Positions 61,596 to 64,000 of a stretch of DNA of 64,000 nt are shown piece by piece. Every line of letters begins with the position of its first letter. The stretch's first letter is position 1. Under the pieces are notes generated by a model. That model saw nothing but the letters and a program-made list of their open reading frames with translations. It had not been told where the DNA came from and ran no database searches. The stretch is from Domibacillus robiginosus (GTDB lineage: Bacteria; Bacillota; Bacilli; Bacillales; Domibacillaceae). The stretch lies in contig NZ_LAHL01000040.1 in the NCBI RefSeq assembly GCF_000966195.1, positions 50,152 through 114,151 on the forward strand, read 5' to 3'. Position numbers and translations under genes: made by a program.

Positions 61596-61623
61596 AACCG
61601 CCTATTCGTTAAAAAAGGCGGTT
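61596..61623 (-). terminator. Terminator of fba
   Basis: AACCGCC and GGCGGTT pair around a T6-containing loop and are followed by TGTTGTTTATA on the minus strand. Confidence 0.65.
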
Positions 61624-61666
61624 CTTGTCGTTATATGATTTGTTATAGGCATGCAGAATTAAGGAT

Positions 61667-61723
61667 CAAAGGCTACATTCGCGACATCCTGTCGCAACGC
61701 CTTTGTGACCTACATCTTGTAGG
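61667..61723 (-). repeat. AGGA-loop hairpin module after fba
   Basis: On the minus strand CCTAC-AAGAT-GTAGG, then a CAAAGGC/GCCTTTG outer stem enclosing GCGAC-AGGAT-GTCGC. The linker GGTCACAAAGGCGTTGC matches the 30423 module almost base for base. Confidence 0.75.
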
Positions 61724-61725
61724 CC

Positions 61726-62583
61726 TTACGCTTGGCCCGAAGAACCAAATTCACGCATTTTCCCGATTACTGTCGCTTTGATTGCATCGCGAGCTGGACC
61801 CAGGTATTTACGTGGATCATACTCTTCTGGTTTTGCAGCAAGTGTTTCACGAACTGCTTTCGCAGAAGCGATTTGGTTTTCTGTGTTTACGTTGATTTTA
61901 GCTGTTCCAAGAGAAATTGATCTTTCAATGTCTTTTGTCGGAATACCTGTACCACCGTGAAGAACAAGTGGAAGACCTGTTGCATTTCCGATTGCTTCCA
62001 TTTCATCAAAACCAAGGTTTGGTTCACCTTTGTAAGGACCATGAACAGAACCAAGTGCTGGTGCAAGGCAGTCGATGTTTGTGCGTTTTACAAGCTCTTC
62101 GCACTCTTTTGGATCTGCGTAGATAACACCTTCAGCAACAACGTCATCTTCTTGTCCACCAACTGTGCCAAGTTCTGCTTCAACAGAAACGCCTTTTGAA
62201 TGTGCATATTCAACAACCTTAGAAGTTGTCGCTACGTTTTCTTCAAATGGGTGGTGTGAAGCATCAATCATTACAGATGTGAAACCTGCATCGATCGCTT
62301 CTTTACATTTTTCAAAGCTTGAACCATGGTCAAGGTGAATGGCAACAGGTACTGTTGTACCGTAGTCTTCCATCAATCCTTCCACCATTTTCACAACTGT
62401 TTTGAATCCGCCCATGTAACGAGCCGCGCCTTCAGAAACACCAAGGATAACTGGTGATTTTTCTTCTTCAGCTGCTTGAAGAATCGCTTGAGTAAACTCA
62501 AGGTTGTTTAGGTTAAACTGGCCTACTGCGTATTTTTTTTCTTTCGCAGTGTCTAACATTTCTTTCATTGATACTAATGGCAT
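61726..62583 (-). CDS. fbaA: Fructose-bisphosphate aldolase, class II
   Basis: Zinc-dependent glycolytic aldolase, 285 residues. [15 protein letters not shown] holds the catalytic Asp and a zinc His; [14 protein letters not shown] and [14 protein letters not shown] are the other ligand and phosphate segments. It follows spo0F on the same strand, as in B. subtilis. Confidence 0.97.
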   Translation of the reverse strand: MPLVSMKEMLDTAKEKKYAVGQFNLNNLEFTQAILQAAEEEKSPVILGVSEGAARYMGGFKTVVKMVEGLMEDYGTTVPVAIHLDHGSSFEKCKEAIDAGFTSVMIDASHHPFEENVATTSKVVEYAHSKGVSVEAELGTVGGQEDDVVAEGVIYADPKECEELVKRTNIDCLAPALGSVHGPYKGEPNLGFDEMEAIGNATGLPLVLHGGTGIPTKDIERSISLGTAKINVNTENQIASAKAVRETLAAKPEEYDPRKYLGPARDAIKATVIGKMREFGSSGQA

Positions 62584-62684
62584 TTTGTGTCCTCCTCTAA
62601 GGGAAATGTTTGCTTCATGAAAAAAACCACATTAGTATCATATCAAATTCATCTTTTTATTACCAACAGAATTTACTGATTGTC

Positions 62685-63047
62685 TTAAACCGTTAAATGC
62701 TCTTTGATTGTTTGGCGAATGTCGTCGATATCAAACGGTTTTGGAACATGCATAATGGCGCCAATATTTTTTGCTTCCTGAATCATATCCAGTTCTCCGT
62801 AAGCTGTCATGATAATGGCGCGGATATTCGGATTTTCTGCTTTCATCCTTTTTAAAATTTCAATGCCATCCATGCCTGGAATTTTCATGTCGAGCAGCAC
62901 CAGGTCTGGAACATTTTCTCTAGCCAGCTGGATCGCTTCGGGACCATTGGCTGCCTGCAAAGTTTGGTACCCTTCTTTTTTCAACACTTCGTTCAACAAA
63001 ATTCTGATTCCATATTGATCGTCCACTATAAGAATTGTTGCTGCCAT
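62685..63047 (-). CDS. spo0F: Sporulation phosphorelay response regulator Spo0F
   Basis: A single-domain receiver, 120 residues, that takes phosphate from sporulation kinases and passes it to Spo0B. Acidic pocket VDDQYG, phosphoacceptor Asp 53 in [11 protein letters not shown], Thr in IMTAYGE and Lys in HVPKPF are all present. Two in-frame ATGs follow AGGAGG; the second (63047) has nine-base spacing and matches the family start. It is preceded by a sigma-H promoter with a Spo0A box. Confidence 0.95.
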   Translation of the reverse strand: MAATILIVDDQYGIRILLNEVLKKEGYQTLQAANGPEAIQLARENVPDLVLLDMKIPGMDGIEILKRMKAENPNIRAIIMTAYGELDMIQEAKNIGAIMHVPKPFDIDDIRQTIKEHLTV

Positions 63048-63097
63048 TTTCATCTTCCTCCTAAATGTATCGCCTTCCGTTTTTGTCTTTATCTTAC

Positions 63098-63124
63098 ATT
63101 CGACAGAACCCTGCAAATTCCTTT
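63098..63124 (-). promoter_or_regulatory. Sigma-H promoter of spo0F with overlapping Spo0A box
   Basis: Minus strand AAAGGAATT, 11 bases, GTCGAAT fits RNAGGAWWW-N11-RNNGAAT. TGTCGAA across the -10 (63099-63105) matches the core of a 0A box. Both are known for spo0F in B. subtilis. Confidence 0.75.
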
Positions 63125-63132
63125 TTTCATTT

Positions 63133-63231
63133 ACTTAAACAGGATGTTTTGGGTTCTCCGTTGCACACAGGACGTGTGAAACTTCACTTGAACAGGATGC
63201 TTGGGTTCTCCGTTGCACGCAGGACGTGTGC
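63133..63231 (+). repeat. Tandem AGGA-loop hairpin repeats
   Basis: Two direct copies of about 50 bases. Each carries an AAAC-AGGAT-GTTT type hairpin, GGGTTCTCCGTTGCAC and a hairpin CACAC-AGGAC-GTGTG (63164-63178) or GCACGC-AGGAC-GTGTGC (63215-63231). Confidence 0.75.
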
Positions 63232-63251
63232 GTTTTTAGGAGAACTTCCTT

Positions 63252-63257
63252 TATAAT
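63252..63257 (+). promoter_or_regulatory. Candidate -10 of the ywjG promoter
   Basis: TATAAT in CTTTATAATAAAG about 30 bases before the ywjG start. No convincing -35 is seen. Confidence 0.35.
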
Positions 63258-63283
63258 AAAGAAAACGAAAGAAGTGATGATGA

Positions 63284-63799
63284 TTGTCAAAAATGTTTAC
63301 AACACAGTTAAGCGGCCTGCTGAAACGAATTAGTGAAAAAGAGGAATTCGCAATCGAGGATGCGGGACGATTACTGTCTCAAGGGCTGCTGGGCGAGGGC
63401 ACTTTATATATGAAGGGATTTGGTGAAATGGCGGCTCTCGAAGCAGAAGCCATTCATGGTGCCGAACCAATAGCCGGTGTTCAAAATTGGACAAAAGACG
63501 CCCTTCTAACCGAAGCGGACCGCGTGCTGATTGCGACGCGCTTTTCAGACGATCCGGAAGCGTTCAAGCTGGCCGATGAACTACTGTCAAATCATATTCC
63601 ATTTGCCGCTATCGCTTCTAAAAGAGAAGCAGCCGGCATCGAAGAATCGGCTGACGTTTTTATTGATCTGCACCTGACAAAAGGGCTGCTGCCGGATGAA
63701 GAAGGCGGCCGGACAGGATTCCCTTCTCCCATTGCCGGTTTATACGTTTATTATCTATTGAAAATGACGATAGATGAAATGACAGCTGAGTACGAGTAA
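63284..63799 (+). CDS. ywjG: DUF2529 protein YwjG
   Basis: A 171-residue cytoplasmic protein that resembles SIS-type folds (YMKGFGEMAALEAEAIHGAE; RVLIATRFSDDPEAFKLAD). It is the DUF2529 family gene next to spo0F in Bacillus; function unknown. TTG 63284 gives MSKMFTTQLSGLLKRI, and ATG 63293 is an alternative; ribosome sites are weak for both. Confidence 0.85.
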   Translation: MSKMFTTQLSGLLKRISEKEEFAIEDAGRLLSQGLLGEGTLYMKGFGEMAALEAEAIHGAEPIAGVQNWTKDALLTEADRVLIATRFSDDPEAFKLADELLSNHIPFAAIASKREAAGIEESADVFIDLHLTKGLLPDEEGGRTGFPSPIAGLYVYYLLKMTIDEMTAEYE

Positions 63800-63815
63800 A
63801 ATACCGCATAACAAA

Positions 63816-63844
63816 ACAGGACCAGCTCAAAGAGCTGGTCCTGT
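63816..63844 (+). terminator. Hairpin after ywjG
   Basis: ACAGGACCAGCTC and GAGCTGGTCCTGT form a perfect 13-bp stem with an AAA loop. There is no T run after it, so it may be a weak terminator or a 3'-end stabiliser. Confidence 0.6.
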
Positions 63845-63904
63845 CAAACTGTAGACAAATTATATTGATGAGCGTGTGTGCACATGAATGGGATAGGTCA
63901 CAGC

Positions 63905-64000
63905 GTCCGGGCAGCTCCGCTTTCCATGGGGCAGGCGCTGAGCTCGATTTCGCCTGGCGGCTCCTCCGATCTCAGCTGCCCGCTAGTCCCATAGGAGTCT
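63905..64000 (+). repeat. Dispersed GC-rich repeat, copy 3 (runs off the edge)
   Basis: Same order of blocks as the copy at 15994: CAGCTCCGCTTTCC, GGGGCAGGCG, GAGCTCG, CCGATCTCA, CCCGCTAGTCCC. It continues beyond the window. Confidence 0.75.

Overview
The window is chromosomal DNA from a spore-forming, flagellated, SLH-protein-bearing member of the Bacillaceae. From about 24.3 kb to the right end the gene order closely follows the Bacillus subtilis segment ssbB-ywpF-fabZ-flhP-flhO-mbl-spoIIID-spoIIQ-ywnJ-spoIID-murAA-ywzB-atp-upp-glyA-ywlG-rpiB-ywlE-mntP-ywlC-spoIIR-prmC-prfA-tdk-rpmE-rho-glpX-murAB-tal-fbaA-spo0F-ywjG. The species cannot be fixed by reading alone. SLH-anchored enzymes and a CsaB-type pyruvyltransferase set it apart from B. 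subtilis.

Region 1 (1-20 kb) is an envelope locus. On the minus strand are a cut-off family 4 glycosyltransferase, galU, a UDP-ManNAc dehydrogenase gene and tagA. Divergent to them are csaB and a second glycosyltransferase gene. Then come a NERD-domain gene bracketed by two copies of a GCGCAA repeat, gnd, a lipoprotein gene overlapping murJ, a 40-codon small ORF, and four minus-strand genes for secreted SLH proteins carrying four different enzymes: glucosaminidase, NlpC/P60 peptidase, subtilisin-like protease and amidase. The first group plausibly makes a pyruvylated ManNAc-containing wall polymer and the second group is anchored to it. mnaA (42.9-44.1 kb) would supply UDP-ManNAc.

Region 2 (20-35 kb) holds a gene of unknown function overlapping a SNF2 helicase gene, ssb with an apparent CTG start, ywpF, a gene frameshifted at an A10 run, an acidic-repeat lipoprotein, fabZ, flhP/flhO, mbl and the sporulation genes spoIIID, spoIIQ and spoIID. 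The spoIIID and spoIIQ upstream regions carry good sigma-E-like and sigma-F-like promoters.

Region 3 (35-49 kb) is the complete ATP synthase operon with a sigma-A-type promoter and a large palindromic repeat between atpE and atpF, followed by mnaA, upp, glyA, ywlG, rpiB, a chemoreceptor-like gene and ywlE. Region 4 (49-52 kb) is an accessory pair: an AraC regulator gene broken by one extra 5-bp repeat unit, next to a GH27 glycosidase gene. Region 5 (52-64 kb) returns to core genes. It includes a DnaA-box cluster at ywlC/spoIIR and a sigma-H promoter with a Spo0A box before spo0F.

Several repeat families lie between genes: a hairpin family with AGGA loops (four loci), a CATAAG palindrome family (two copies), a GC-rich repeat (three copies) and the GCGCAA repeat (two copies). 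No rRNA, tRNA, IS element or CRISPR array was seen.
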